A DNA stretch of 64,000 bases from Nemertoderma westbladi (taxonomy: Eukaryota > Xenacoelomorpha > Nemertodermatida > Nemertodermatidae). The stretch covers positions 1 to 64,000 of the forward strand of contig JAUCBJ010006631.1 in assembly GCA_032718475.1 (NCBI GenBank), given 5' to 3'. The translations under genes were made by a program, and so were the position numbers. This document shows positions 9,677 through 21,599 of the stretch, in pieces (the stretch's first letter is position 1; each line of letters starts with the position of its first letter). The notes beneath the pieces were generated by a model that saw only the letters and a list, made by a program, of their open reading frames with translations, made no database searches and was not told the DNA's origin.

Positions 9677-12473
9677 TAATAAGAGTCAAAACATTAATGT
9701 TTCCCTCTGGAATATTGAAGGATTTGAATATGTATCTAAATGTCTAACGGGACGTGAGCTATACAGGGGCGATGATGTTATACTACTTACAGAATCCTTC
9801 TGGGTAGAGGACTCCGTCAATTGCGAGGGATATTATTCCTTTGTACAACCTGCAACAAAGCCAACACGAGGGCGGCCCACGGGTGGGTTGATTACTCTCG
9901 CAAAGCCAGAGCCCAACCCCTCGATGATTTACAAGAACGACTCATGTATAATTGTTAAAACAGCTATAGCATTCTTCATCGTTTATTATTTCGTACCCGT
10001 CACACAAATTGCAGATATTATTCTGGATGTCAACCATTCGCTATCGCACACTGATAGCTCCAGGTCTATTCTAATCGGTGGTGACTTAAACTGCCGGTTG
10101 GACTCGGGAACCCGTGGATTGGAACTAACTGACCACTTACAAAACCTCGGATTTATCATTCTTAACGATAAAGATGTATCAACTTATGTTTCCCCGCAAG
10201 GTGAAAGTGCTATTGATATACTCTACATTAAATATCCTGGTGCTGTTCCCCAATGTATCCCGATAGTTTCAATAAAAATCGATCCCATACGAAAACACCA
10301 ACGCGCGTCAGTTACTCTTCATCTCCCATCGCCTAATAATGGTCTAATAATGAGAGGTAGACCTTCTCAGCTAGGTAGGAAGTTAGATGTCAATCAACTC
10401 ATATCTAACTTACATGGGGAAGTAATTATTGAGTCAATAAATAACAATGATCTTGATGCGGCTAACGAACTACTAACCAATGCCATAGTAAACTCAACTG
10501 TACCGAAACGCTCACATAAACACTCTAATAAACCATGGTTTGACGCAGAATGTAAAGTTCTCAAGGCCAGTCTTATAGAAGCAATGACAAAACGAAAGAG
10601 TCGGATAATCATAAACAACGCTTTTGGGAATTACGGAAACAATATAAACTGGTTATAAAGAGTAAACGCGAATTATTCGAGGAACAACAATTGACTGAGA
10701 AGCTGAGTAAAGCTGAAGTTAAACCTTGGGATCTCTTCCGAGACCGCAAACCCACAGTGGCCCCCATCGAAGCTGGTCAACTAGAAACACATTTCGAAGA
10801 TCTCCTAGGCTGCGCCAATGATCCCCCGGACTGCCCAAATATACCTTACACTACAGAGCAAGAAAGGACTGAACAGGAATGGTTTAACGAACCAATCACA
10901 GGGGCTGAAATTAAATCAGTAATCAATGAGGCTGCAAACAATAAAGCCAGTGGACCCAATCGACTATTTTACGAGCATCTGAAGCAAGCTATCATCCTAA
11001 CTTTCCTCACTCTGATCTACGTCTGTTTACATGTAGGAACTCTGCCTTGTATTTGGCTCAAAAGCTTTATCGTTATACTCTACAAGGGAAAAGGAACCAT
11101 AACAAATCCTGACAATTACCGAGGGATCGCACTTCTATGTGTACTTCTTAAGACCCTGACATCCATAATAAATAAGAGAATTTCTTTTTAATATCCCGCC
11201 GACATCGATACCTCAGGAGCAATTCGGGTTCACTCCTGGAAGGTCTACAATGGGAGCCATTAGTCAGTTAATAAGCGATATCGCAGAAGCTTTGAAAAGC
11301 CCTAACCCTAAGAACCGAAATACTTATGTTTTGTTTGTCGATTTCCGAAAGGCATTTGATTCAATCAGCAGGTCAGTGCTACTATGGAAACTACACAATT
11401 TTGGCATCAGAGGTAAGATTTACGACCTAATAAAGGCGTTGACTCATAACAAAATCCGGATATTTGATGGCCTCAGACTATCGAATATAATAAATCAATT
11501 ACGTGGAGTTTTACAAGGGGACTGCCTATCACCAACCTGCTTCATTTTATACATCGCAAACCACGCCAGTGCTATTCGAAACGCCGTAGCCGTCATAAAG
11601 TTTATATTTTATGCCGATGACTTGGCAATCTATGCAAGTAACCGCGAAGACATTCAACCAGTATTAGACATTTTGTATAAATGGCGTGTAGCCAATGGAA
11701 TGAGTGTAAATCTAGTTGAAACAAAGGTTGTAAAGTTCAGAAGGGGTGGCCGATTGGCCGCTACCGATATGTTCCACTACGACAATAAACCGGTGATTAT
11801 TGCTAATCAATATGAATATCTTGGGGTCACTCTTCAGTCGTCCTTGAGTTTCACCGAGAACATAAAGGCAAAAAAGAAATCAGCCTGTAGCGTCATCGGC
11901 TCCCTTAACAATCTACCTCTACTGTCTACTGAAACTGGCATAAATGTGTTCCAAATGAAAATCTCCCCCATAGCTTCATACGCAATTAAGGAAATTGGTA
12001 AATATCTACGGCTACAGCATCTTAAAGATTTGGATATTATTAAAACAACCCACCTCAAACGAATGCTAGGGCTTCACACCTCTGCCTCCTCGACACTTTG
12101 CCTGCGCCTCCTCAACGAGAATTCGTTTGTAGAGCACCTCGCCGTTAAGTTCCCAGGAGCGTTTAACGTGGAGACTCTCTCTGCATACAGAGAGTTTCGC
12201 GCCGAGAGAGATGCAAACTTTGTCGCCGAACAATAATCCGACGGTCCAGCTTTCTCCTCGGCAACGTGGAAGAAGCCTGGTCAGAAGAACCGGCACCTGG
12301 TCGCGCGAGCGACAGCCCACGGATTTCACCACAAGCTGTGTCTGAACAACCGGGGGTTCCATGAACTCTCCTCTAGCTGCGTCTGCAGATTCTGTATGGA
12401 ATCGTCCCAGTCGCGTTACCATGCGCTTCATTGCCCTCAATGTCCTCCACTCTCGGTGCTGCCACTCTCATAA
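9657..12473 (+). pseudogene. LINE B ORF2: endonuclease, reverse transcriptase, zinc motif (frameshifted)
   Basis: ATG at 9657 within the end of ORF1. Endonuclease motifs as in copy A. A one-base loss near 10598 (aaacgaaagagtcgg versus aaacgaaatgagtcg) shifts the frame, and a one-base gain near 11180 shifts it again. The reverse transcriptase core (FVDFRKAFDS, GVLQGDCLSP, FYADDLAIYAS) is open at 11250-12236. A single TAA at 12234-12236 then interrupts the frame, which continues open through the zinc motif CVCRFC-x7-H-x4-C to a TAA at 12471-12473. Confidence 0.8.
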
Positions 12474-12621
12474 ATTCGTTTCCTTCACAACACGGCTCGC
12501 CCCACAAACAGACAATACTTAACTGGTATTATCTTTTATCATGCGGTTTTTTACTAATAACCTATTTAATCAAATTTTACAATTTTTTACCCCGGCTGGG
12601 GGTGTATCTTTAAATATAAAG

Positions 12622-12830
12622 TACAGTAAATTAGCTATAAAAACTCTATTCTAGAACAGTAAATGAACGATATAGATTCTATTCTAGAACAGTAAATGAA
12701 CTATATAAACTCTATTCTAGAACAGTAAATTAACTATATAATCTCTATTCTAGAACAGTAACTTATTTATATAAATTATATTCTAGAACATCAAATAAAC
12801 TATATAAACTATATTCTAGAACAGTAAACT
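12622..12830. repeat. 33-bp tandem array 3 (3' of LINE B), overlapping the end of a gene
   Basis: About six to seven diverging 33-bp units after the LINE B 3' end. The last unit (tagaacagtaaactaactatcgc) runs into the terminal exon of the minus-strand mosaic gene: its stop codon (12829-12831) lies in repeat-like sequence. Confidence 0.8.
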
Positions 12831-12971
12831 AACTATCGCAATGAATTTTTCCGTCCCCCATCTGTCGCGGGAAGAACCAACTATCACAAGAACAGGAACG
12901 GACATCTGTGACGTCAGAACAGCTACAATATTCATCGGCGACTCCGTTAAACTCCAACTCACATTCGTAGT
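12829..12971 (-). CDS. Mosaic gene exon 16 (terminal, Cys-rich module 10)
   Basis: Acceptor ttaccttcag at 12972. Phase 1 in, starting DYECELEF and containing the CSC and CSC pairs of the module, ending IHCDS and stop. The stop lies in 33-bp-repeat-like sequence, so the original C terminus may have been cut by the LINE/array. Confidence 0.7.
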
Positions 12972-13179
12972 CTGAAGGTAAATCAATAAATATATTAATA
13001 ATCTTGATGACATAAAATAAATACATTAATTAGGACTAATTAAGTCATATATTAACATAATTTAATGAGAATCTAAAATGATGACATCATTATTTTTTAT
13101 TTTTTTAATAATATTTACACCGATTTGTTTCCATATAATAAATCTCAAAGATTCTGTATTTAATAAATGAAACGCTCAC

Positions 13180-13323
13180 CCTTACAGATCTTATTGCCCC
13201 CCACAACCCCGTCCATCCAGACCCAGACAGACCCCGGACGACATTTACAACCCCAGATATTCTGCGGTTGAATGGGGTCGCAGCTGCATCTGGTATCCCC
13301 TGGTAACGCACCGCAACTGTAGT
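13180..13323 (-). CDS. Mosaic gene exon 15 (Cys-rich module 9)
   Basis: Acceptor tttgtag, donor GTGAGC, phases 1-1. Encodes DYSCGALPGDTRCSCD followed by CKCRPG: the same module spacing as exon 16, which also starts with D-Y-x-C. Confidence 0.75.
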
Positions 13324-13403
13324 CTACAAAGAAGAACAAATATTAACTAACTAAAGGCTTCGGCTAGTAATAAAATTTAACAGGAAATGTCGAACAATAA
13401 CTA

Positions 13404-13708
13404 AAGGGCTGAGCATAAAAAGTGTCATTCTGAGATAATCACACTTTTGCGTTTTTTTTTACCTACACATTACAGTTGATGTTGGCATTCAGTATTTTTG
13501 CATGTAAGTACATATATGCACTTCAAAATATTTACTTTAAAAAAACAATTTTTTCAAATACTTCTAAATTGTTTCGCATATATCAGACAGACTTTTTTGT
13601 TTATGTCTATGCGATTTCTACTGAACATAGGTCTATTTTATTCCTCTATATGAGTATAACTCCGATTCTAAGAAAATGTCACATGGGACCTTTTTATGCA
13701 CAGCCCTT
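13404..13708. mobile_element. MITE-like element with terminal inverted repeats
   Basis: About 305 bp in an intron. Left end AAGGGCTGAGCATAAAAAG and right end, reverse-complemented, AAGGGCTGTGCATAAAAAG. The target duplication is unclear. A 79-codon ORF inside is not convincing as a gene. Confidence 0.55.
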
Positions 13709-13984
13709 CAATTAAAGAAAGGGCAATTACTCAAAAAAGTTTAGGTAAGTAAACACTGGGAAGCAGCCACACAAACTTGGTATATAAAACGGTTGAGTTA
13801 CACAAAACTGTATCAACACCCCGTTAAAAAAGTCGCCACCCGGAAAAAGGTATATAATTTCACTAAATTTGGTTCTAATATATTTCGTTAACGAAACTGA
13901 AACCTTTTTAAAAAATTCTAGAAAAATAAAATATTTAATAAATGAATTATATTTAGTATCTAACATGTTAATAGAGCTACTAAC

Positions 13985-14327
13985 CAACGCAGGTCCCATC
14001 CCACCACGGGTACAAACCCGTAGCGCAGCGGCAGTTAGTCGCGCCGCACAGACACCCGGGGTAACCGCGTCTACAGGGCGCGTCACACCCGAGACCCTGG
14101 ACCAGTCGGTAACCTTGGTTACACTGACACACAGTGAACCCAAGGTCGTCTTGGTGACAGGCGCAGTTCTTGGGCCGTCCAGGGTCGCAGGTCTCCGTGC
14201 AGACCAGGGGGTCTGTAGGCCCCGTCTGCAGGTTGTAGTGCTGCAATTGTGTCGGCGTTTTAGCCACGTAACTATCCGACTCCTTTTGCACTGCGTCGCA
14301 ATCCTTCCCACACTTCCTTCTAACTTC
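13985..14327 (-). CDS. Mosaic gene exon 14 (Cys-rich modules 7 and 8)
   Basis: Acceptor ttatttcag, donor GTTAGT, phase 0 in and 1 out. A linker (EVRRKCGKDCDAVQ onward) is followed by two modules: CTETCDPGRPKNCACH with VCQCNQGYRL, then CRRGYPGCLCG with CRCATGLYPWW. Confidence 0.75.
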
Positions 14328-14687
14328 CTGAAATAATAAAAACGGTTTTAAGATTTTTGCCTCGCCTATCAGCATTCTCTCTAATGAATCTATAAATTGT
14401 ACCTGATTGTTGGTGGAAAAAATACTAAATCCCCTATATAACCTCTATAGCTGGAAACTTAGGGAATTTGTTCACCAAGTAAAGACAGTTGTTGGAGAGC
14501 TATGAGTATAAACCTTGGGAGTAAGAGGGCATCCACACCGCTCTACAGAAAACTGCCAAGAGAGAGGTGAGGAGCCTCCTGTGATTCGTGTTTCACTTTA
14601 TCATACTTATATAAACATAGATTTGGAGAACAGATGTTGTAGAATAGGTTAGTTTCACCTCGTGGCTCGCCCCACTCATTAACTTAC

Positions 14688-14827
14688 CAAAGTTACCGGG
14701 TCGTAGTGGAGTATGGAGTGGTAACCTTGACGACAACGACACCGTATGAGGTTAGCGGGAGTCGGGCGTAGCGGCGACTCGACCACGCAGTTAACGCAGT
14801 TCGGAGTGCCGGGTTCGCATTGGTAAC
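14688..14827 (-). CDS. Mosaic gene exon 13 (Cys-rich module 6)
   Basis: Acceptor gttccctag, donor GTAAGT, phase 1 in and 0 out. Encodes YQCEPGTPNCVNC and RCRCRQGYHSI. It is clearly related to exon 10 (YQCEPGGLDPHCLGC), a sign of exon duplication. Confidence 0.78.
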
Positions 14828-15137
14828 CTAGGGAACAATGAGCAATAACAATGTGAATTGACAGATTTGAATTGGTATAAATTAATGTGTCAATATTACG
14901 CCTCCGCTCGGGGCTAAATGATTTCATGTATTAAATAAAAAATATTAGCTTAATAAGTAACTTTATATTGACGATACAATAAAAAAATACAAAGAAAGAG
15001 ATTGACAAGTTAATTGATATTTGCAATAATTAATTAAATATTAACAAGCAAAAAATCGTGACAAAGGTCCGCGTCTACTAACGCATAAACTGTCTCCTTG
15101 AATGGCTTACTACCAATCTTACTTCCTAAGAAAATTA

Positions 15138-15211
15138 ACCGGAATGGGGGGATTGAACTCGGTACCTAGAGATTCCAAGTCCAACGCTCTACCAACTTCG
15201 CCACTGTGCCG
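15138..15211 (-). repeat. tRNA-derived SINE head
   Basis: On the minus strand a pol III A box (TGGCGAAGTTGG) and B box (GTTCAATCC) are spaced as in a tRNA, with anticodon-loop positions CTTGGAA. The acceptor arms do not pair, so this is a SINE head or tRNA pseudogene and not a working tRNA gene. Confidence 0.65.
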
Positions 15212-15349
15212 TATGAAGCCTCATTACTAAAACCCAACTGAGAATTAACAACAACAACCCGAGAGTGAATACTAGAGATCTCCACACGCTGACCTAAAAA
15301 TATATTGAATATGAAAGAAAAAGACTAAATCCGGTATGTAGTGACCCAC

Positions 15350-15601
15350 CTCTACAGTATCCGGACTGGCCCAACACTAAATCCGGTATGTATCCGGGGT
15401 TACAGAAACACGGCCTCTCCTTCCCCGGGGGCCGTATCGGATCCACTCCGAAGTAGGTGCACTGACACCAGGGGTTGCCCTCGGCGCACTGCACCGGCAG
15501 ACACGTCTGGTCCCAACGCAACACGTAGCGCCGCTCACGGTCGCAACGGCAGACCCCCACGGAATCGCACAGACACCCAGACGACGCCGGTAGACACTCA
15601 T
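15350..15601 (-). CDS. Mosaic gene exon 12 (Cys-rich modules 4 and 5)
   Basis: Acceptor tgttgcag, donor GTGGGT, phases 1-1. Encodes DECLPASSGCLCD with CRCDRERR, then CLPVQCAEGNPWCQC with CFCNPGYIPD. Confidence 0.75.
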
Positions 15602-16085
15602 CTGCAACAGATCGCGGACAAGGTAACGATTATTTGATACAGTTCCAGACACCTTCCCCACTAACTCAAAGTCTAGAAGAAGATTCCTTCCAGGCTCTCC
15701 GTAATCAAGAGAAATTATTTATGTTAAGTTGATCAATGTATAATTATGTTGTACAGCTATGTTAATTATATAATATATGTTACTGCCTAGAAATACATTT
15801 TAATATTATTTTGTTATTAATTTTTCTATTAATTAATATACAATAATTTATTCTTTAGTATTAAAGTACGTACAGTCTGTTAAACTTGTAACTATAGGAA
15901 ACAATTAATACATGTTCATTATGAGATAAAGTACAACTTTATAAACATGGCATGTCCAAAACCCAACATCACCTTGCAGGCACAATGGTTGAGTGTTGCC
16001 GGACACGTAGCGTTATGACAACATCATGACAAACATATCCCAGATTGTTCTCCAGCCGCTAGGCCCGTCACTATTGTTAATTCTA
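15602..16085. other. Intronic AT-rich stretch
   Basis: Part of the intron between exons 11 and 12. I see no gene or recognisable element. Confidence 0.5.
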
Positions 16086-17856
16086 GTAATTTTGAAGTAC
16101 ATGCACTATTATCTTCTCTACTTCTTTACATACTTGTAATTTTGAAGTACATGCACTATTATCTTCTCTACTTCTTTACATACTTGTAATTTTGAAGTAC
16201 ACGCACTATTATCTTCTCTACTTCTTTACATACTTGTAATTTTGAAGTACACGCACTATTATCTTCTCTACTTCTTTACATACTTGTAATTTTGAAGTAC
16301 ACGCACTATTATCTTCTCTACTTCTTTACATACTTGTAATTTTGAAGTACACGCACTATTATCTTCTCTACTTCTTTACATACTTGTAATTTTGAAGTAC
16401 ATGCACTATTATCTTCTCTACTTCTTTACATACTTGTAATTTTGAAGTACATGCACTATTATCTTCTCTACTTCTTTACATACTTGTAATTTTGAAGTAC
16501 ACGCACTATTATCTTCTCTACTTCTTTACATACTTGTAATTTTGAAGTACATGCACTATTATCTTCTCTACTTCTTTACATACTTGTAATTTTGAAGTAC
16601 ACGCACTATTATCTTCTCTACTTCTTTACATACTTGTAATTTTGAAGTACATGCACTATTATCTTCTCTACTTCTTTACATACTTGTAATTTTGAAGTAC
16701 ACGCACTATTATCTTCTCTACTTCTTTACATACTTGTAATTTTGAAGTACACGCACTATTATCTTCTCTACTTCTTTACATACTTGTAATTTTGAAGTAC
16801 ACGCACTATTATCTTCTCTACTTCTTTACATACTTGTAATTTTGAAGTACACGCACTATTATCTTCTCTACTTCTTTACATACTTGTAATTTTGAAGTAC
16901 ATGCACTATTATCTTCTCTACTTCTTTACATACTTGTAATTTTGAAGTACACGCACTATTATCTTCTCTACTTCTTTACATACTTGTAATTTTGAAGTAC
17001 ACGCACTATTATCTTCTCTACTTCTTTACATACTTGTAATTTTGAAGTACACGCACTATTATCTTCTCTACTTCTTTACATACTTGTAATTTTGAAGTAC
17101 ATGCACTATTATCTTCTCTACTTCTTTACATACTTGTAATTTTGAAGTACACGCACTATTATCTTCTCTACTTCTTTACATACTTGTAATTTTGAAGTAC
17201 ACGCACTATTATCTTCTCTACTTCTTTACATACTTGTAATTTTGAAGTACACGCACTATTATCTTCTCTACTTCTTTACATACTTGTAATTTTGAAGTAC
17301 ACGCACTATTATCTTCTCTACTTCTTTACATACTTGTAATTTTGAAGTACATGCACTATTATCTTCTCTACTTCTTTACATACTTGTAATTTTGAAGTAC
17401 ATGCACTATTATCTTCTCTACTTCTTTACGTACTTGTAATTTTGAAGTACATACACTATTATCTTCTCTACTTATTTACGTACTTGTAATTTTGAAGTAC
17501 ATGCACTATTATCTTCTCTACTTCTTTACATACTTGTAATTTTGAAGTACACGCACTATTATCTTCTCTACTTCTTTACATACTTGTAATTTTGAAGTAC
17601 ACGCACTATTATCTTCTCTACTTCTTTACATACTTGTAATTTTGAAGTACATGCACTATTATCTTCTCTACTTCTTTACATACTTGTAATTTTGAAGTAC
17701 ACGCACTATTATCTTCTCTACTTCTTTACATACTTGTAATTTTGAAGTACATGAACTATTATCTTCTCTACTTCTTTACATACTTGTAATTTTGAAGTAC
17801 ATGCACTATTATCTTCTCTACTTCTTTACGTACTTGTAATTTTGAAGTACATGCAC
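16086..17856. repeat. 50-bp minisatellite, about 35 copies
   Basis: Unit gtaattttgaagtacatgca plus 30 more bases, highly homogeneous, the main variation being atgcac/acgcac. It starts about 20 nt inside the intron that follows exon 11. Each unit, read on the minus strand, contains GTAAAG, a possible donor. Confidence 0.95.
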
Positions 17857-17875
17857 TCATCGTTTTTCGAGCCAC

Positions 17876-18012
17876 CTGAATCGGAAACAACAAAGGATCT
17901 TTTATCTTCGCTGGTGTTTACAATGTATCTCCCTGGCAACGGGTCTACGTACATAGATGGATGGCCGCCGGCACACAACGTTGTGTTCGAAGGCCGTATT
18001 ATTGGTACGCAT
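17876..18012 (-). CDS. Mosaic gene exon 11 (linker)
   Basis: Acceptor attttactag, donor CAG|GTGGCT, phase 2 in and 1 out, both matching the neighbours. Encodes CVPIIRPSNTTLC and a stretch up to VVSDS; the domain is not recognised. The frame also stays open into the first minisatellite unit, so a later donor is possible. Confidence 0.6.
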
Positions 18013-18308
18013 CTAGTAAAATGGATATATACATTCAATTAAACGGATTTAGTGGTAATATAAACTAAATTACTTGTCATATAAAGTTATACATTACATA
18101 TCGCTTCATACCAGCCACCACCTGCAATTATTATTTTCTCAAACAACAATTAATTCAAAACAAACCGTGTAATAATTATAAAGCGAGAAAGCCATAATGA
18201 TGTATACATATACAATATTATGTGTGTGTGTATTCTTTCATAAGTATAAAATAAATTAGTGAGAAAAAAGGAAACAGGAACAGCATAAGAATATGTATTT
18301 CAACTAAC

Positions 18309-18450
18309 TTCCGGTAAACATGTTTAGCGTCAATGACATTCATTCTCCGAGAATAGTAACCATCAGCGCAATAACAGTCTATCTTGGGGGCGTTTCTATG
18401 GTTACAACCCAAACAATGAGGGTCCAAACCTCCAGGTTCACATTGGTAAG
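18309..18450 (-). CDS. Mosaic gene exon 10 (Cys-rich module 3)
   Basis: Acceptor ctcttccag, donor GTTAGT, phase 1 in and 2 out. Encodes AYQCEPGGLDPHCLGC and DCYCADGYYSRR, paralogous to exon 13. Confidence 0.72.
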
Positions 18451-18699
18451 CTGGAAGAGCCAATCAGGTAAAAGATAGACCTGGAAATACTATCTGATAC
18501 CTTGTATGTCCGCTATTTACCTCCTCATTGTCGACTGTACAAAAGCTGTGCCCAACAAAAAGTTATAATAATATGACACCACTCATTCGCCCAAAACACC
18601 AATAATAAACTATATAATAATATTTATGTATCATAAAGTATTGCGGCTTGGGGGGGGGGGGGCAATATTGGCTATTATTGGGTATCACACCGGGCTAAC

Positions 18700-18839
18700 C
18701 TGTACACAGACCAGGTTGAGAAGGATTCGACGTATACCCATTGGCACAGTAACAAGCAGTGTCTATGTTACCCAGTTCGTAGCAGGTACAGAAAGGGGAC
18801 CCAGAAATACACTGTTTGGCTAAACATGTCATGTCAAAT
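18700..18839 (-). CDS. Mosaic gene exon 9 (Cys-rich module 2)
   Basis: Acceptor aatttacag, donor GTTAGC, phase 2 in and 1 out. Encodes CLAKQCISGSPFCTC and CYCANGYTSN. A 13-G run lies just downstream at 18650-18662. Confidence 0.75.
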
Positions 18840-19750
18840 CTGTAAATTAAACAAAAGCGATAGCTAGACGCGAGTACTGAAAGTTAAGGAGTGCTTATTG
18901 ATGAAAAACTGGAAAAATGCAAACACCACGTTTCTCACTCACATTTTCAATTGAGCAAAATTATATTAACATTTTATAACGTTTTATAGAAACTCGCCAA
19001 TAAAACAGTAAATTAAAAGTCGTCCCATAGACCGCAACGTTGCAAAGTAGTACTTTGCAGCGTTACGAGTAATTCAACAGAACGCTGTTAAGTTGACATA
19101 ATGTAACAAAACATAATTATTAGTTTAAACAAAAATACAAAAGCATTACAAAATATTTATAAAAGTTTTTATCTATGTACATGCAATGATATACCTTTTT
19201 ACCATGATGGGATGTAAATAAATATATTTTATTCCCTGAACCTCCGACAATTATTGTTCAAGAACTGCAAAAAGATGATATAAGTAAAGAATATTTGTTT
19301 ATTAACTTTTTCACTATTCTCGATTCTCGGTATTATATTTATACAAAGAAGCGCCAGCTAGATTAATCAAGAGTCGTGAGAATGTTGAAGAAAAATGCTC
19401 CTTTTTTACCACGTAATACGTAAATTCTTAAATTGGTAGTTTTTTGTTTAATCTTTTATAAAAGATAGAACGAAATTGTGTTACAAAATTAAATGAACTG
19501 CGGTATTTTACTATATTGTCTCCATAGCTACAGAGATTCCAGTTACTCACTATTCAACACCTTGCTGCCGTGTTTTAGAGTTCGCCTTACAGTCACTAAA
19601 AGTAGCAATAACTTTTGAGTGTGTTTGGATTTTGCTCAAATTATGTACAAACAAAAGATTTATATTCGAGAGAAAAAGTAAAAAATGTAGGATAAATTAT
19701 TCACTGTTGGTATTCCCTTATGTGTATGTACATCTGGTACCAGTACTGAC
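18840..19750. other. Intron without recognisable features
   Basis: AT-rich intron between exons 8 and 9; no gene or repeat family identified. Confidence 0.5.
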
Positions 19751-19880
19751 CTTAATATCCAACCGTTTTTGCAGTAACATTTTGTGGGATCTTCGCACCA
19801 ACAGCCAGGAAAACCAGAAATACATTGGTTGGTACAGAAACCATCAATAGAACGCCTATGGTAGCCAGGCGGACAAGGTT
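19751..19880 (-). CDS. Mosaic gene exon 8 (Cys-rich module 1)
   Basis: Acceptor gtttctag, donor GTCAGT, phase 1 in and 2 out. Encodes PCPPGYHRRSIDGFCTNQC, then GCWCEDP and CYCKNGWIL. Its first 59 bases and its acceptor are the template of the adjoining 80-bp minisatellite. Confidence 0.78.
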
Positions 19881-21414
19881 CTAGAAACAGGACACATAAA
19901 TAGATTGGTTGGTACAGAAACCATTAATAGAACGCCTATGGTAGCCAGGCGGACAAAGTTCTAGAAACAGGACACATAAATACATTGGTTGGTACAGAAA
20001 CCATCAGTAGAACGCCTATGGTAGCCAGGCGGACAAGGTTCTAGAAACAGGACACATAAATAGATTGGTTGGTACAGAAACCATTAATATAAGGCCTATG
20101 GTAGCCAGGCGGACAAAGTTCTAGAAACAGGACACATAAATACATTGGTTGGTACAGAAACCATCAGTAGAACGCCTATGGTAGCCAGGCGGACAAAGTT
20201 CTAGAAACAGGACACATAAATAGTTTGGTTGGTACAGAAACCGTCAGTAGAACGCCTATGGTAGCCAGGCGGACAAGGTTCTAGAAACAGGACACATAAA
20301 TAGATTGGTTGGTACAAAAACCATCAGTAGTACGCCTATGGTAGCCAGGCGGACAAAGTTCTAGAAACAGGACACATAAATACATTGGTTGGTATAAAAC
20401 CATCAATAGAAGGCCTATGGTAGCCAGGCGGACAAAGTTCTACAAACAGGACACATAAATAGATTGGTTGGTACAGAAACCATAAGTAGAACGCCTATGG
20501 TAGCCAGGCGGACAAGGTTCTAGAAACAGGACACATAAATAGATTGGTTGGTACAAAAACCATCAGTAGAACGCCTATGGTAGCCAGGCGGACAAGGTTC
20601 TAGAAACAGGACACATAAATACATTGGTTGGTACAAAACCATCAATAGAAGGCCTATGGTAGCCAGGCGGACAAAGTTCTAGAAACAGGACACATAAATA
20701 GATTGGTTGGTACAGAAACCACCAGTAGAACGCCTATGGTAGTCAGGCGGACAAAGTTCTAGAAACAGGACACATAAATACATTGGTTGTTACAAAACCA
20801 TCAATAGAAAGCCTATGGTAGCCAGGCGGACAAAGTTCTAGAAACAGGACACATAAATACATTGGTTGGTACAAAACCATCAATAGAAGGCCTATGGTAG
20901 CCAGGCGGACAAAGTTCTAGAAACAGGACACATAAATAGATTGGTTGGTACAGAAACCACCAGTAGAACGCCTATGGTAGTCAGGCGGACAAAGTTCTAG
21001 AAACAGGACACATAAATACATTGGTTGTTACAAAACCATCAATAGAAAGCCTATGGTAGCCAGGCGGACAAAGTTCTAGAAACAGGACACATAAATACAT
21101 TGGTTGGTACAAAACCATCAATAGAAGGCCTATGGTAGCCAGGCGGACAAAGTTCTAGAAACAGGACACATAAATAGATTGGTTGGTACAGAAACCACCA
21201 GTAGAACGCCTATGGTAGTCAGGCGGACAAAGTTCTAGAAACAGGACACATAAATAGATTGGTTGGTACAGAAACCATCAGTAGAACGCCTATGATAGCC
21301 AGGCGAACAAAGTTCTAGAAACAGGACACATAAATAGATTGGTTGGTACAAAAACCATCAGTATAACGCCTATGGTAGCCAGGCGGACAAGGTTCTAGAA
21401 ACAGGACACATAAA
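19822..21414. repeat. 80-bp minisatellite made of exon sequence plus splice acceptor, about 20 copies
   Basis: Each unit (79-80 bp) contains, on the minus strand, tttctag| followed by codons for PCPPGYHRR...FCTNQ, i.e. the 3' splice site and first half of exon 8, then an intron-like tail (tctatttatgtgtcct). The gene-proximal unit is the real exon. A three-unit (about 239 bp) higher-order repeat recurs at about 20620-21200. Confidence 0.92.
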
Positions 21415-21599
21415 TAGATTGGTTGGCAACTCAGGCAACACACACTGTCAGCCACGTATAGAGTTGAGAGGCCGTAAGCCATCTCAGGGGACAAAGGGGC
21501 TAGTAATTGGGGATAGTGGCAACAGGGAGTGGCGAGATGGAGATTAACTAGGTTAGCCAATGATGGGACGGAAGAACAGGTGATTGGAACGCATCTATT

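Larger units (their letters stand above)
8824..12621 (+). mobile_element. LINE copy B
   Basis: Same family as copy A, without the nested insertion and with the full 3' half. Its leader (tagtacattaaaacgccatt) and 3' end (tctttaaatataaag) match copy A. ORF2 is broken by two frameshifts and one stop, so neither copy is autonomous, though their lesions differ. Confidence 0.88.

Noticed and set aside
15138-15211. Functional tRNA gene
   Set aside because: The A and B boxes are good but the acceptor stem does not pair; better explained as a SINE head. The same holds for 31108-31187 and 27265-27345.
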